A DNA stretch of 8,395 bases from Bacillota bacterium (GTDB taxonomy: Bacteria; Bacillota; Clostridia; Acetivibrionales; DTU013), in NCBI GenBank assembly GCA_023435925.1, contig JAEZLF010000142.1, forward strand, positions 1 through 8,395. The letters are read 5' to 3'. Under the pieces are notes generated by a model that was not told the origin of the DNA, ran no database searches, and saw only the letters and a list, made by a program, of their open reading frames with translations. Numbering within the stretch: position 1 is the first letter of the stretch; every line of letters begins with the position of its first letter. A program made the translations under genes and the position numbers. This document shows, piece after piece, positions 1 through 6,926 of the stretch.

Positions 1-1886
1 ACCGCGGTGTAGTCGGAATAGGTCACACCCTTTTTCGGTATCTGAATATAGGTGGAACCACTGATTTCGATTGATGTCACCACCGGATCCGGGCTACCGT
101 AAAGGATCAGCTCCTTTTCTGCCAAGATTTCGCCTTTTGCATTGGATTTGGCGACTAGTGTTATTTTTCCCGGTGCAGCTTCCGGCTTTACAACCAGACT
201 TCCGTCATCAGGGTATAGTGTTACACCATTTACAGGAGCCGTAAAGTACCATGTAACCGTTTCACCAGCCATTGGATTTCCGTTTTCATCCTTAACCGTT
301 GCAGTGTAGTCGGAATAGACCACACCGGATTTGGGTATTTCTACATATGTTGATCCATTGATTGACAATGAAGAGACAACAGGTAATTCCGGCGCGGGCT
401 CGGGTTCCGGTTGAGGCTCCGGTACGGGCTCGGGTTCAGGATGAGGCTCCGGTACAGGCTCGGGTTCAGGTTGAGGCTCCGGTACAGGCTCGGGTTCAAT
501 AGTGACCTGACTGAGGGAATATCTTCCATCGGATCTTCTGCCTTCAATAGCAAGGTCAATACCGGGCTGATTTGTTTCAGGGTCAATGATTGCTGCACAC
601 AGTGTATAGGAGCCGGCAGCCAGAGATGTCGGTATATTTACGGCAGTGACCACTTGCTTCGTACCGGGCAGCCATGTGCGGATATCTTCATTGACGGTTG
701 TTTGAGCAACGATATTACCGGAAGCATCTGCAAGAGATAGTTCCAGCGGCCAACTGTAATAGAAAGGCGCTACTCCTCTGTTTACCCAATCCATATTGAC
801 TGCCAGAGTGCTGCCGGAAATGATATTACTCTCATGGGAAACAGACTGGATTACAAACCGGTAGCCCATGGTGGTCAGCATCTTGTCAAAGTTGCTTTGG
901 AGGCTTGTGCCTGCAGCCTGGAGTCCGGGTGAACACGGCCCTAGCCAGCTGGTGTGGCTATCACGAAGCATCTGGAGAGACGTTTCGATGGTAGAATCCT
1001 GAAGATACATGGTACCTGGATAGTTGGCAATCTCACCGCCGGAAGGCGCCGTTTTCCAATAGTCATTCATGGAAGGGTGGGTTTCTCCAGTCAGATAATC
1101 CTTATAACCATTTGCTATGTAATCATTGAAATAATCATAGGTCTGTGCTTTACTGCCGAAGGAATCGTTGAAAAGTCCCATCTGATTATCTTTGGCAATT
1201 TGGAATGGTCTTCTCATCAACAGTATTTTATTGGTGAAATAATCAACATAGGGCTGAACATACTGGTCGGTTACAGCTACGCCCGGAAAGGGTATTGTAA
1301 AGCCGGCACTTTTTTTCGTATGGAATTCTCCCCATTGTCCGACACTTCCCAATGCGATCATGGGAACACGGTTGTCATTGTTGTATCTGGCTGCCAATGC
1401 CCGAATCAATTCCTTATGGTAGGCAATCAGTTTCGTATTGGTGTAGTTTGGACTAAAACCCTTACCCCAATCGATATCATACCATGTTCCATCGCCGTTG
1501 ATCTCTTCATAGAGCCAATCAGGAATATCCTTATGGGAGGTGGGTTCAGGGTAATCCATGTTAATGCGGAGAATAATTTTTACACCCTTGCTTGTCCAGT
1601 AACTGAATTTATTACTGGATTCCAGTTTGTCAAAGGCATAATTACCCTTGGTCGGTTCAAGCTCACGCCAGGTCGCGTTGATGTAGACAAGTCTGTGAGG
1701 CTGCTGGTAAGGGCCACCGCTTGCCCAGGGGGCCCATCCCATGTAGGGATTGTTTAGAACGGATGAGATTTCTTTGGGGTTATAAGAAACAGTTGTGGAT
1801 GCTTCGGAAGCGATAACTGTGGATGTGGTCAAGAGTGCAAGTGCCAGGGTGATAATTGCTGTGAGCCTTGCAATTTTTTTGGACAT
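1..1886 (-). CDS. Secreted DUF4874/DUF4832-type glycosidase-like protein with Pro-Glu linker and Ig-like repeats (C-terminus outside window)
   Basis: An open frame of 628 codons reads leftward from ATG at 1884-1886 to the window edge with no stop, so the C-terminus is missing. The start has an upstream AAAGGAGAG. Residues 1-26 are a signal peptide (KK and R, then a hydrophobic run, then VIA before S27), so the protein is exported. Residues about 44-300 look like a TIM barrel: NNPYMGWAPWA at 45-55, TWRELEP at 72-78, then GQWGEFH at 183-189, where E187 sits like a clan GH-A acid/base. TGETHP (E268) or GGE (E285) could hold the nucleophile. Residues about 330-460 form a beta-rich domain with MGYRFV and NRGVAPFYY, which I recognise from memory as DUF4832-like. 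A Pro/Glu linker covers about 463-500, followed by 99-residue Ig-like repeats. Substrate is unknown. Its divergent position beside a polysaccharide cluster suggests processing or binding of that polymer, which is inference. Family assignment is fairly secure; enzymatic activity is not shown. Confidence 0.85.
   Translation of the reverse strand, partial: MSKKIARLTAIITLALALLTTSTVIASEASTTVSYNPKEISSVLNNPYMGWAPWASGGPYQQPHRLVYINATWRELEPTKGNYAFDKLESSNKFSYWTSKGVKIILRINMDYPEPTSHKDIPDWLYEEINGDGTWYDIDWGKGFSPNYTNTKLIAYHKELIRALAARYNNDNRVPMIALGSVGQWGEFHTKKSAGFTIPFPGVAVTDQYVQPYVDYFTNKILLMRRPFQIAKDNQMGLFNDSFGSKAQTYDYFNDYIANGYKDYLTGETHPSMNDYWKTAPSGGEIANYPGTMYLQDSTIETSLQMLRDSHTSWLGPCSPGLQAAGTSLQSNFDKMLTTMGYRFVIQSVSHESNIISGSTLAVNMDWVNRGVAPFYYSWPLELSLADASGNIVAQTTVNEDIRTWLPGTKQVVTAVNIPTSLAAGSYTLCAAIIDPETNQPGIDLAIEGRRSDGRYSLSQVTIEPEPVPEPQPEPEPVPEPHPEPEPVPEPQPEPEPAPELPVVSSLSINGSTYVEIPKSGVVYSDYTATVKDENGNPMAGETVTWYFTAPVNGVTLYPDDGSLVVKPEAAPGKITLVAKSNAKGEILAEKELILYGSPDPVVTSIEISGSTYIQIPKKGVTYSDYTA
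87..383 (-). repeat. Bacterial Ig-like protein repeat, first complete 99-residue unit; second unit cut by window edge
   Basis: Residues 502-600 of the secreted protein form one unit and residues 601 onward (bases 1-86) start a second. Both open with PVV-S, then GSTY..IPK.GV.YSDYTA, and the matching glycines (511 and 610) are exactly 99 codons apart. The DNA GTGTAGTCGGAATAG is identical at 7-21 and 304-318, while flanking codons have diverged, so the duplication is old. The body, with TATVKDENGNPMAGETVTWY and later GSLVVKPEAAPGKITLVAKS, fits invasin/Big_1-like Ig folds that serve as stalks or adhesive modules. More units may follow outside the window. Confidence 0.8.
391..498 (-). repeat. 30-bp tandem repeat encoding a Pro-Glu decapeptide linker
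   Basis: Three full 30-base units (391-420, 421-450, 451-480) and a partial fourth (481-498) are almost identical, differing at only a few positions. They encode EPEPVPEPQP-like decapeptides, with one H replacing Q. The segment lies between the DUF4832-like domain and the Ig-like repeats, so it probably acts as an extended, stiff spacer. Exact 30-base periodicity makes it prone to length change by slippage. Confidence 0.9.
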
Positions 1887-2102
1887 TAAAAATAATCTCT
1901 CCTTTATACTTTACTAAAAAAATTTGTTTACAAGTAAATAATACGGGAATATATAAATTTTGTCAATAATACTACAAGTCTTATTTGTATAGTCTTAATT
2001 ACCTATTTTTCTAGTTTAGAGGACACTTTTTTCAAATATCTCAAAAAAGCTATGTTACATATGTTATCTTTCAGGGTATTAAAAGGAAAATGAGGTGGGC
2101 GT
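1887..2102. other. AT-rich divergent intergenic region
   Basis: This 216-base gap separates the leftward secreted-protein gene from the rightward polysaccharide genes. It holds a strong leftward promoter (separate entry). For the rightward gene I see only weak candidates: TTTTCA (2029-2034) with TATGTT (2051-2056), spacing 16, or GTTACA (2054-2059) with TATTAA (2077-2082), spacing 17. Each box matches the sigma-A consensus at about four of six positions. A tandem direct repeat, TATGTTACA followed by TATGTTATC (2051-2068), lies in this area and could be a regulator site or chance. No terminator or RNA gene was seen. Confidence 0.6.
1938..1966 (-). promoter_or_regulatory. Sigma-A type promoter for the secreted glycosidase-like gene
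   Basis: Read on the minus strand, TTGACA (1961-1966) is a perfect -35 box. Exactly 17 bases separate it from TATTAT (1938-1943), a five-of-six -10 box. Transcription would begin near 1931, giving a leader of about 45 bases ahead of the ATG at 1886. An inverted repeat TTTAC-AA-GTAAA (1927-1938) overlaps the predicted start and touches the -10 box, so it is a plausible operator, though short. Confidence 0.7.
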
Positions 2103-2543
2103 ATGAATGTCATTCAATTTTACAGGATAGCACGGTTTTTATATAGAAAAAAGATTCCCATATTGCCGCGGCTGATTTACAATATTCAGTTTTTGCTATT
2201 TAACAGTATTGTACCCTATACAGCACAGATTGGTAAAGGTACTTATTGTTCCTATGGAGGAATCGGAGTGGTGATACATGCCAGAAGCGTCATAGGCGAG
2301 GATTGTGTTTTGGGGCAGGGGATAACGATAGGCGGACGGTCTCGGATCGAGAATGTGCCGGTGATAGGAAATAAGGTCTATGTTGCTTCTGGAGCCAGAG
2401 TACTTGGAGATGTAAAAATCGGTAACAATGCCATTATCGGAGCAAACAGTGTTGTAATCAGGGATGTTCCGGAAGGATGTGTTGCAGCAGGAGTTCCTGC
2501 AAAAATCATCAAAACGGGGGTCAGACTGGAGGATTATTTATGA
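2103..2543 (+). CDS. Left-handed beta-helix (hexapeptide) O-acetyltransferase, serine-acetyltransferase-like
   Basis: This 146-residue protein has the hexapeptide periodicity of an acyl-CoA-dependent acetyltransferase from about residue 41 to 137: IGKGTY, VIGEDC, VLGQGITIGG, VIGNKV, VLGDVKIG, AIIGANSVV. It ends in the family's coenzyme-A-side motif AAGVPAKII. The short N-terminus (about 40 residues, hydrophobic near 20-38) replaces the long helical domain of true CysE, and the total is about half the length of CysE. By hand alignment the CysE catalytic Asp-His pair falls on Ser50-Tyr51, and the second active-site His region on NVPVI, while His59 (GVVIHA) is a candidate substitute. It therefore probably acetylates a sugar of the polymer or its precursor rather than serine, which is inference. 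The ATG has GAGGTG (2092-2097) five bases upstream. The stop overlaps the next start as ATGA, indicating translational coupling with the flippase gene. Confidence 0.85.
   Translation: MNVIQFYRIARFLYRKKIPILPRLIYNIQFLLFNSIVPYTAQIGKGTYCSYGGIGVVIHARSVIGEDCVLGQGITIGGRSRIENVPVIGNKVYVASGARVLGDVKIGNNAIIGANSVVIRDVPEGCVAAGVPAKIIKTGVRLEDYL
2528..2532 (+). promoter_or_regulatory. Ribosome-binding site fixing the flippase start at 2540
   Basis: GGAGG lies seven bases before ATG 2540, within the end of the acetyltransferase gene. The frame stays open upstream to 2477, but that longer start has no comparable site and would add 21 residues translated from the acetyltransferase coding sequence. Confidence 0.8.
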
Positions 2544-4132
2544 AAACAGGATTTCTGAGAGCGGAGAGCACAAATAAAGCTATTATCATGTCCATGTCTC
2601 TGAGCATGTTTGCCAAGGTATTCAACTTTGCTCAGTCTCTTGTTGTGTCTTACGCTTTTGGTACTCAGACCAGCACAGATATCCTGTTTTACATGCTCTC
2701 CATGGTCATATTGCTTTCCACCCTCTTAAGCTCTGTCAACCAGCAGGTGATAGTCCCCAATGCGATATATCTGCGTAACGGTTCCTCGGAGGAAGATTCC
2801 AAAAAATTTATCACATTTATTTATTTTATATATCTGGCGGTTGGTGCAGCCGTGACAGCAGTTTTGATGCTGGCGCCTGAGAAAATTCTGATTCTATTCT
2901 CCCGGTTCAGCCCGGAACACATCACAGATCATATCAGCATGATTCAATTTATTATTCCTACGTTCATTCTGATTATTGCAAATACCTTTATTCTGGATAT
3001 CTTTACTTCATATCGGTATTTTACGCTGCCAATGCTGTTGGACATGCTGAAGAATATAATTATTATTGTATTTGTTTTGCTGTTCAAGGATGTGTTTTCT
3101 GTAACAAGCCTTGCAATAGGCGTGTTGATAGGCAATCTGGCCCAGTTTATCCTTCTGAACTTTATGTTTTTTATTGTACTGAAATGCAAGCCGTCTTTTA
3201 AATGGTACCACCTGAGCAGTGAAATAAAGGGCAATATCGGATTTGTCATTGGCGGCTTTATGACCACCTTTCTGAGCAGCTTTGTGGTGATGTACCTGAT
3301 GTCCGGTTTCACCAGCGGTGTTTTTTCAGCAATGGATTACGGACAGAAAATCAGTACGGTATTTACTATGGTGATCGTAGGACAGATCACGACAGTAGTA
3401 GGGATGAATATTATTGAAATCTATGCAAAAAAAGATTTCGAAAGATTGAACGAAACATTTTTGAACTATCTGAGGATGAGTATTTTTTTGATCATACCCT
3501 TTAGCTTTGTAATTTCCCTCAATTCTGACGCAATCATTTCCATTTTGTTCGAGCGTGGTGAATTCACAAGCGAATCGGTCATGCTGACCAGCGTTTTTCT
3601 GCGGTATTTAATGCTGTCACTGCCTTATGCACTGATCAACGGTTTTGTTGTGCGGTTGATCATTGCAAAGCAGATCCAGCGTGTGTCCTTCTGGTGGCAA
3701 ACATCTCAAAGCGTAGGGAATATCCTGATACTTTGGCCGATGATCCATTTTTTCGGTTATATGGGATACAATGTTGGAACACTTGCCGCGGAATATATTT
3801 ATCTCTATCTGCTGCTGTATTTTCTACTGAGACACCAATTTGGTTTTATTAATCGCAAAGAAGTGATCCGGTATTTTTCACTAAATGCACTAATGAACAC
3901 CGGAGTTGCTGTTATGTTTTTCATATTTGATATGAAAGCAGGCGCTGATGGGTCCTTCATGCAGAAAGTTATACATATCGCGTGGGTATCCCTGCTATTC
4001 ATCCTGCTGAATCTGGTAATCGGATATGTGACCGGAATCAACAGGGAGGAAATCAAAAAAAGTTTTGGATTCATCTTGTCAAAAACCTCTACCGGATTGC
4101 ATAAGAAAGCGGTTGATACGGAACAGGTATGA
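2540..4132 (+). CDS. MurJ/MviN-like (MOP superfamily) flippase, probable Wzx-role polysaccharide exporter
   Basis: This 530-residue integral membrane protein has many hydrophobic segments along its length, with a total compatible with the about 14 helices usual for MOP transporters. Two family marks are visible: the N-terminal TDILFY segment after SYAFG, with Asp47 at the position of the conserved MurJ Asp, and the motif ILFERGEFT at 335-343, typical of MviN/MurJ. The protein would flip a lipid-linked oligosaccharide across the cytoplasmic membrane. By hand alignment with E. coli MurJ, the cavity Arg of the first helix is Gln32 and the RR pair after the second helix is replaced by LSSVN. Together with its position between an acetyltransferase and glycosyltransferases, this argues for a polysaccharide-unit substrate rather than lipid II, which is inference. 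The start at 2540 overlaps the previous stop. The C-terminus (about residues 505-530) is charged and cytoplasmic-looking. Confidence 0.85.
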   Translation: MKTGFLRAESTNKAIIMSMSLSMFAKVFNFAQSLVVSYAFGTQTSTDILFYMLSMVILLSTLLSSVNQQVIVPNAIYLRNGSSEEDSKKFITFIYFIYLAVGAAVTAVLMLAPEKILILFSRFSPEHITDHISMIQFIIPTFILIIANTFILDIFTSYRYFTLPMLLDMLKNIIIIVFVLLFKDVFSVTSLAIGVLIGNLAQFILLNFMFFIVLKCKPSFKWYHLSSEIKGNIGFVIGGFMTTFLSSFVVMYLMSGFTSGVFSAMDYGQKISTVFTMVIVGQITTVVGMNIIEIYAKKDFERLNETFLNYLRMSIFLIIPFSFVISLNSDAIISILFERGEFTSESVMLTSVFLRYLMLSLPYALINGFVVRLIIAKQIQRVSFWWQTSQSVGNILILWPMIHFFGYMGYNVGTLAAEYIYLYLLLYFLLRHQFGFINRKEVIRYFSLNALMNTGVAVMFFIFDMKAGADGSFMQKVIHIAWVSLLFILLNLVIGYVTGINREEIKKSFGFILSKTSTGLHKKAVDTEQV

Positions 4133-4279
4133 AGTAATGAGGATAGTAGAAAATGGTCTTTGAGGCATGAAAAGGCATGTAAAGGTGTTAAAAGCAAAAG
4201 CGGTTGAGGGACCTTGTTTCCATATAAAGTAACGGTGGTAAGAGTATAACAATTTACACGGAAACCGGTGGTGATTGAT
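4133..4279. other. Gap inside the gene cluster, with decamer repeats
   Basis: This is the only real gap in the plus-strand gene row. It has no clear terminator. It contains three imperfect ten-base units: GGCATGAAAA (4164-4173), GGCATGTAAA (4174-4183), GGTGTTAAAA (4184-4193). TATAAA (4223-4228) and TATAAC (4245-4250) resemble -10 boxes, but neither has a good -35 at proper spacing, so I do not call a promoter. GTTTCC (4216-4221) and GGAAAC (4260-4265) are inverted copies 38 bases apart and could pair in the leader of the next gene. Confidence 0.4.
4267..4275 (+). promoter_or_regulatory. Ribosome-binding site choosing ATG 4280
   Basis: GGTGGTGAT matches the ideal GGAGGTGAT at eight of nine positions and ends four bases before ATG 4280. 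Two in-frame GTG codons at 4268 and 4271 lie inside this site and so are unlikely starts. Confidence 0.7.
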
Positions 4280-5428
4280 ATGAAAAAAATTAAGCTATCC
4301 TTTATTTCATTTTTGGCATACCCTCTTTTCAATGAGAAATCCGATACGGTTTTTGGAGGAGCCGAAATTGATGCATATAATCTTGCAAAAAAGCTTGCGG
4401 AGAATGATAAATATGATATTACCTTTTATGTAGGTGATTTCGGACAGAAGCAGGAGGAGAGATATGGCGCAATAAAGGTCCGGAAATTCAGCTATATGAA
4501 TCTGGAGAAATACACAAGTGTCTCATCAAGGCTTCTGAGGCGATTGAACATTATATCAGAGGTTTTAAAAATGGATTGTGATGTTTGCTTCGTTGAAGCC
4601 TATAACGAAATGCTTGGCTGGGTTGCATTGTTACCTGGCAGACTAAAAGGCAGCAAAACCATTTTTCGGCTGGCCCATGATCTGGATACGGATTTAGAGG
4701 ATGCCGCACAGAAAGGGCGTTTGTATCATTTTCTCTATCGTTACGGTATTTATCATGCTGATTCCGTTATCAGCCAGACCGAGATTCAGAAGGAGCTGTT
4801 AAAAAGTAATTTGGATATTGATAGCCGGGTCATTAAAAATGGTTTCTTCATTCAGGATGAAATACCGTTTGATATGAAAAAAACCATCCTGTGGGTTGCC
4901 AGAGCGCAGAGCTGGAAACGTCCCGAGCTTTTTTTGAAGTTGGTGAAGAAGCTGCCGGAGGAGCAATTTGTCATGGTAATGCCGGGAGAGAATGAACTCC
5001 AGAAAAGAATAAAAGAGGAAGCTGGGTTGTACCCGAATCTCCGGTTTGTTGATTTTGTTCCTTTTGCCCGGATACAGCAGTATTACAATGAAGCAAAGCT
5101 GTTTGTAAACACATCGGAATATGAAGGCTTTCCAAACGCCTTTGTCCAGGCCTGTTTGGGTAAGACCCCGATTTTATCCTTCAATGTCAATCCGGATTCA
5201 TTTATCGAGGCCAACGGACTGGGATATTTTTGCGGTGAGGATATGGTTAAGGCCGTCCATTTCATCAAAAGCAACACGCCGGAAAGAATGGCGGCTATGG
5301 GTGATAAAGCCATGAGCTATGTGAAGAGGAACCATGATATTTCCGGCATCAGCTTGATCTATGAAGAAATTATCCGGGATCTGATGTTTGAACTGCCAGC
5401 GAAAACCGGGGCAAAGGAGGGCGGATGA
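4280..5428 (+). CDS. GT4-family glycosyltransferase (GT-B fold)
   Basis: This 382-residue protein has no membrane span and is of normal length for GT4 retaining transferases. The N-terminal acceptor domain has the loop FGGAEIDAY (25-33). The C-terminal nucleotide-sugar domain starts near residue 203 with ILWVARAQSWKRPE; Lys213/Arg214 lie where the donor phosphates are normally bound. The usual EX7E motif appears as EGFPNAFVQ (282-290), so the second Glu is Gln290. This form is known in some GT4 relatives and need not mean loss of function. The enzyme would add a sugar to the lipid-linked repeat unit at the cytoplasmic face; donor and acceptor cannot be read from sequence. Its stop is one base before the next gene's start, so the two are coupled, while a 147-base gap separates it from the flippase gene upstream. 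Confidence 0.88.
   Translation: MKKIKLSFISFLAYPLFNEKSDTVFGGAEIDAYNLAKKLAENDKYDITFYVGDFGQKQEERYGAIKVRKFSYMNLEKYTSVSSRLLRRLNIISEVLKMDCDVCFVEAYNEMLGWVALLPGRLKGSKTIFRLAHDLDTDLEDAAQKGRLYHFLYRYGIYHADSVISQTEIQKELLKSNLDIDSRVIKNGFFIQDEIPFDMKKTILWVARAQSWKRPELFLKLVKKLPEEQFVMVMPGENELQKRIKEEAGLYPNLRFVDFVPFARIQQYYNEAKLFVNTSEYEGFPNAFVQACLGKTPILSFNVNPDSFIEANGLGYFCGEDMVKAVHFIKSNTPERMAAMGDKAMSYVKRNHDISGISLIYEEIIRDLMFELPAKTGAKEGG
5413..5420 (+). promoter_or_regulatory. Ribosome-binding site choosing ATG 5430
   Basis: AAAGGAGG lies nine bases before ATG 5430, inside the end of the preceding glycosyltransferase gene. An upstream in-frame ATG at 5388 has no such site and would overlap the previous gene by 41 bases; ATG 5425 is in another frame. 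Confidence 0.8.
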
Positions 5429-5429
5429 A

Positions 5430-6926
5430 ATGAAAGCGTTGGAAACGACAGAAATGGCAATGGCAGCAAAAGCAGAAATACCAATTCCGGCAGAACAATC
5501 GCCCAAAGAAAAAGTAATCGTAACTGTGAAGATTGTCATATTGGCCTTGGCGGCAGCGGCTGTCATATCTGCTGTGAATGTTATTAATCCATTGATCTCA
5601 ATAGGGCTGGCCCTCTTGTGTGCACTGATGCTATATATGACTACAAAGCCTGTTTACAGTATCATTCTTCTCATATTAGCCACACCCTTCTCAGCAACCT
5701 CTCTGTTTGATTCACAGATCGCAGGGATTCCCGGAATGAAAGCTGCCAATCTTCTGGCGATGGCCGCTGTTGGCTTTCTCATTATGAAGAAGAAGCCTGC
5801 CAGACTTTCAGGTGAGGATCAGGTTTTCATTTATGGCCTGTTGATCCTGTTCACTGCAGCTATTTTACGCTCCACCGCTTACATTGGAGAGACATATAGC
5901 ATGATCTGGAGTGATCAATACAGTCTGATGAGATATTTGCTCTCTAATCTGATCAAGCCTCTGCTGATTTTCTTACCCTTTATTCTGATCAGTATATTTG
6001 TAAGAAGCACAGAAGAGATTCATAAAATAATTCTGAGTCTGCTGTTTTCGATTTTCCTTCTCTCTGCCGCCGTACTGGTGCTGTATGCCTTTTTCACACC
6101 CAATAAGCTAAATTTTGAAGAGGTACGGGTAGGTTTTTCTCAGGTGCTGGGAATGCACAACAATAACCTGGCGGATTTCTATATCGCGGTGTATCCTATT
6201 CTGCTGGCTTATGCCATAAGTAAAAAAAGCTGGTTTTGGGGCGTGGGTGTATTCATGTCTCTCGCTGCAATCGGTGTAATCTATTCCAGAAGTGCATATT
6301 TTGTTGTCATAGTATGTACCTTTGCCTTTTTTATACTTTCACACAGAACGAAGCTTTTGCCGTGGGTTGGAGCAGCTTCACTGGTGTCTGTGTTTTTCAT
6401 ACCCCGCTCCATTATCGAAAGAGCTTTGACAGGTCTTTCAAATAATGATATCAGCGCTATCTCAGCAGGGCGTGTGGACCGGATCTGGATGCCGCTTCTG
6501 GAAGAATTCATGGATAAGCCGCTTAATCTGATCATCGGAGCAGGCCGGTATGCCATCATGGGCTCAGACTCCTTTAAGAGCGGTGCAATTCTTCAGGTGG
6601 GTCATGCTCACAGTATGTATCTGGATCTTCTTTTGGATGCCGGTTTGATCGGGTTACTGTTTTTCCTGGTCTTCTTTTTCCGGTTTTTAATGAGGTTTAT
6701 CCGTACCCACCGGTTTGTTGAGGATAGATTATTCCTGGATATTTTAATTGGAATAGAAATATCGGTTGTTGCATTTATGGTTCGTGGCATTACGGATAGT
6801 TTTTTCTTTCCGGCACTTACAAATGCGTTTTTGTGGATTAATTTGGGGTTGGGAGTCTCTATTACTTATTTGGCAAGAGCAGAGAAGGCAGGTGAAAGAT
6901 ATGAAACTGGCAGTTATGATCAGTAA
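5430..6926 (+). CDS. wzy: Wzy/O-antigen-ligase-like membrane protein (polysaccharide polymerase)
   Basis: This 498-residue protein begins with a hydrophilic, Ala/Glu-rich cytoplasmic stretch (about 1-28), then has roughly ten to twelve hydrophobic segments. The C-terminal half carries the Wzy_C (O-antigen ligase/polymerase) pattern: SAGRVDRIW around Arg348, the loop with LIIGAGRYA, then GHAHSMYLDLLLDAGLIGL starting at Gly391, with His392 and His394 in the large outside loop. HNNNLADFY, in an earlier helix region, is also typical. Such proteins join lipid-linked repeat units into polymer at the outer face of the membrane, or transfer glycans to an acceptor. In this neighbourhood, with a flippase and two glycosyltransferases, polymerase is the better guess than ligase, but sequence alone does not separate them. 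Its 3' end overlaps the next gene by 26 bases. Overall family confidence is high; the symbol is by role. Confidence 0.85.
   Translation: MKALETTEMAMAAKAEIPIPAEQSPKEKVIVTVKIVILALAAAAVISAVNVINPLISIGLALLCALMLYMTTKPVYSIILLILATPFSATSLFDSQIAGIPGMKAANLLAMAAVGFLIMKKKPARLSGEDQVFIYGLLILFTAAILRSTAYIGETYSMIWSDQYSLMRYLLSNLIKPLLIFLPFILISIFVRSTEEIHKIILSLLFSIFLLSAAVLVLYAFFTPNKLNFEEVRVGFSQVLGMHNNNLADFYIAVYPILLAYAISKKSWFWGVGVFMSLAAIGVIYSRSAYFVVIVCTFAFFILSHRTKLLPWVGAASLVSVFFIPRSIIERALTGLSNNDISAISAGRVDRIWMPLLEEFMDKPLNLIIGAGRYAIMGSDSFKSGAILQVGHAHSMYLDLLLDAGLIGLLFFLVFFFRFLMRFIRTHRFVEDRLFLDILIGIEISVVAFMVRGITDSFFFPALTNAFLWINLGLGVSITYLARAEKAGERYETGSYDQ

Noticed and set aside
391..498. Tandem repeats as a CRISPR array
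   Set aside because: The units are directly adjacent without unique spacers and keep a protein reading frame, so they are a coding minisatellite.
411..740. Plus-strand frame rich in Arg/Leu/Gly repeats (and a similar minus-strand frame at 341-598)
   Set aside because: Their repetitive composition is simply the Pro-Glu repeat read in wrong frames.
954..1757. Plus-strand open frame of 267 codons
   Set aside because: It lies wholly antisense to the secreted protein, which has a signal peptide, ribosome-binding site, promoter and recognisable domains. The plus-strand translation has no motif or good ribosome-binding site.
4204..4250. Promoter before the first glycosyltransferase (TTGAGG with TATAAA, or TATAAC)
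   Set aside because: Spacing from TTGAGG to TATAAA is only 13 bases, and TATAAC lacks a recognisable -35 box at 16-18 bases.
3805..4332. Minus-strand open frame of 175 codons across the flippase end and the gap
   Set aside because: It is antisense to the well-supported C-terminus of the flippase and to the start of the glycosyltransferase; no family features are visible.
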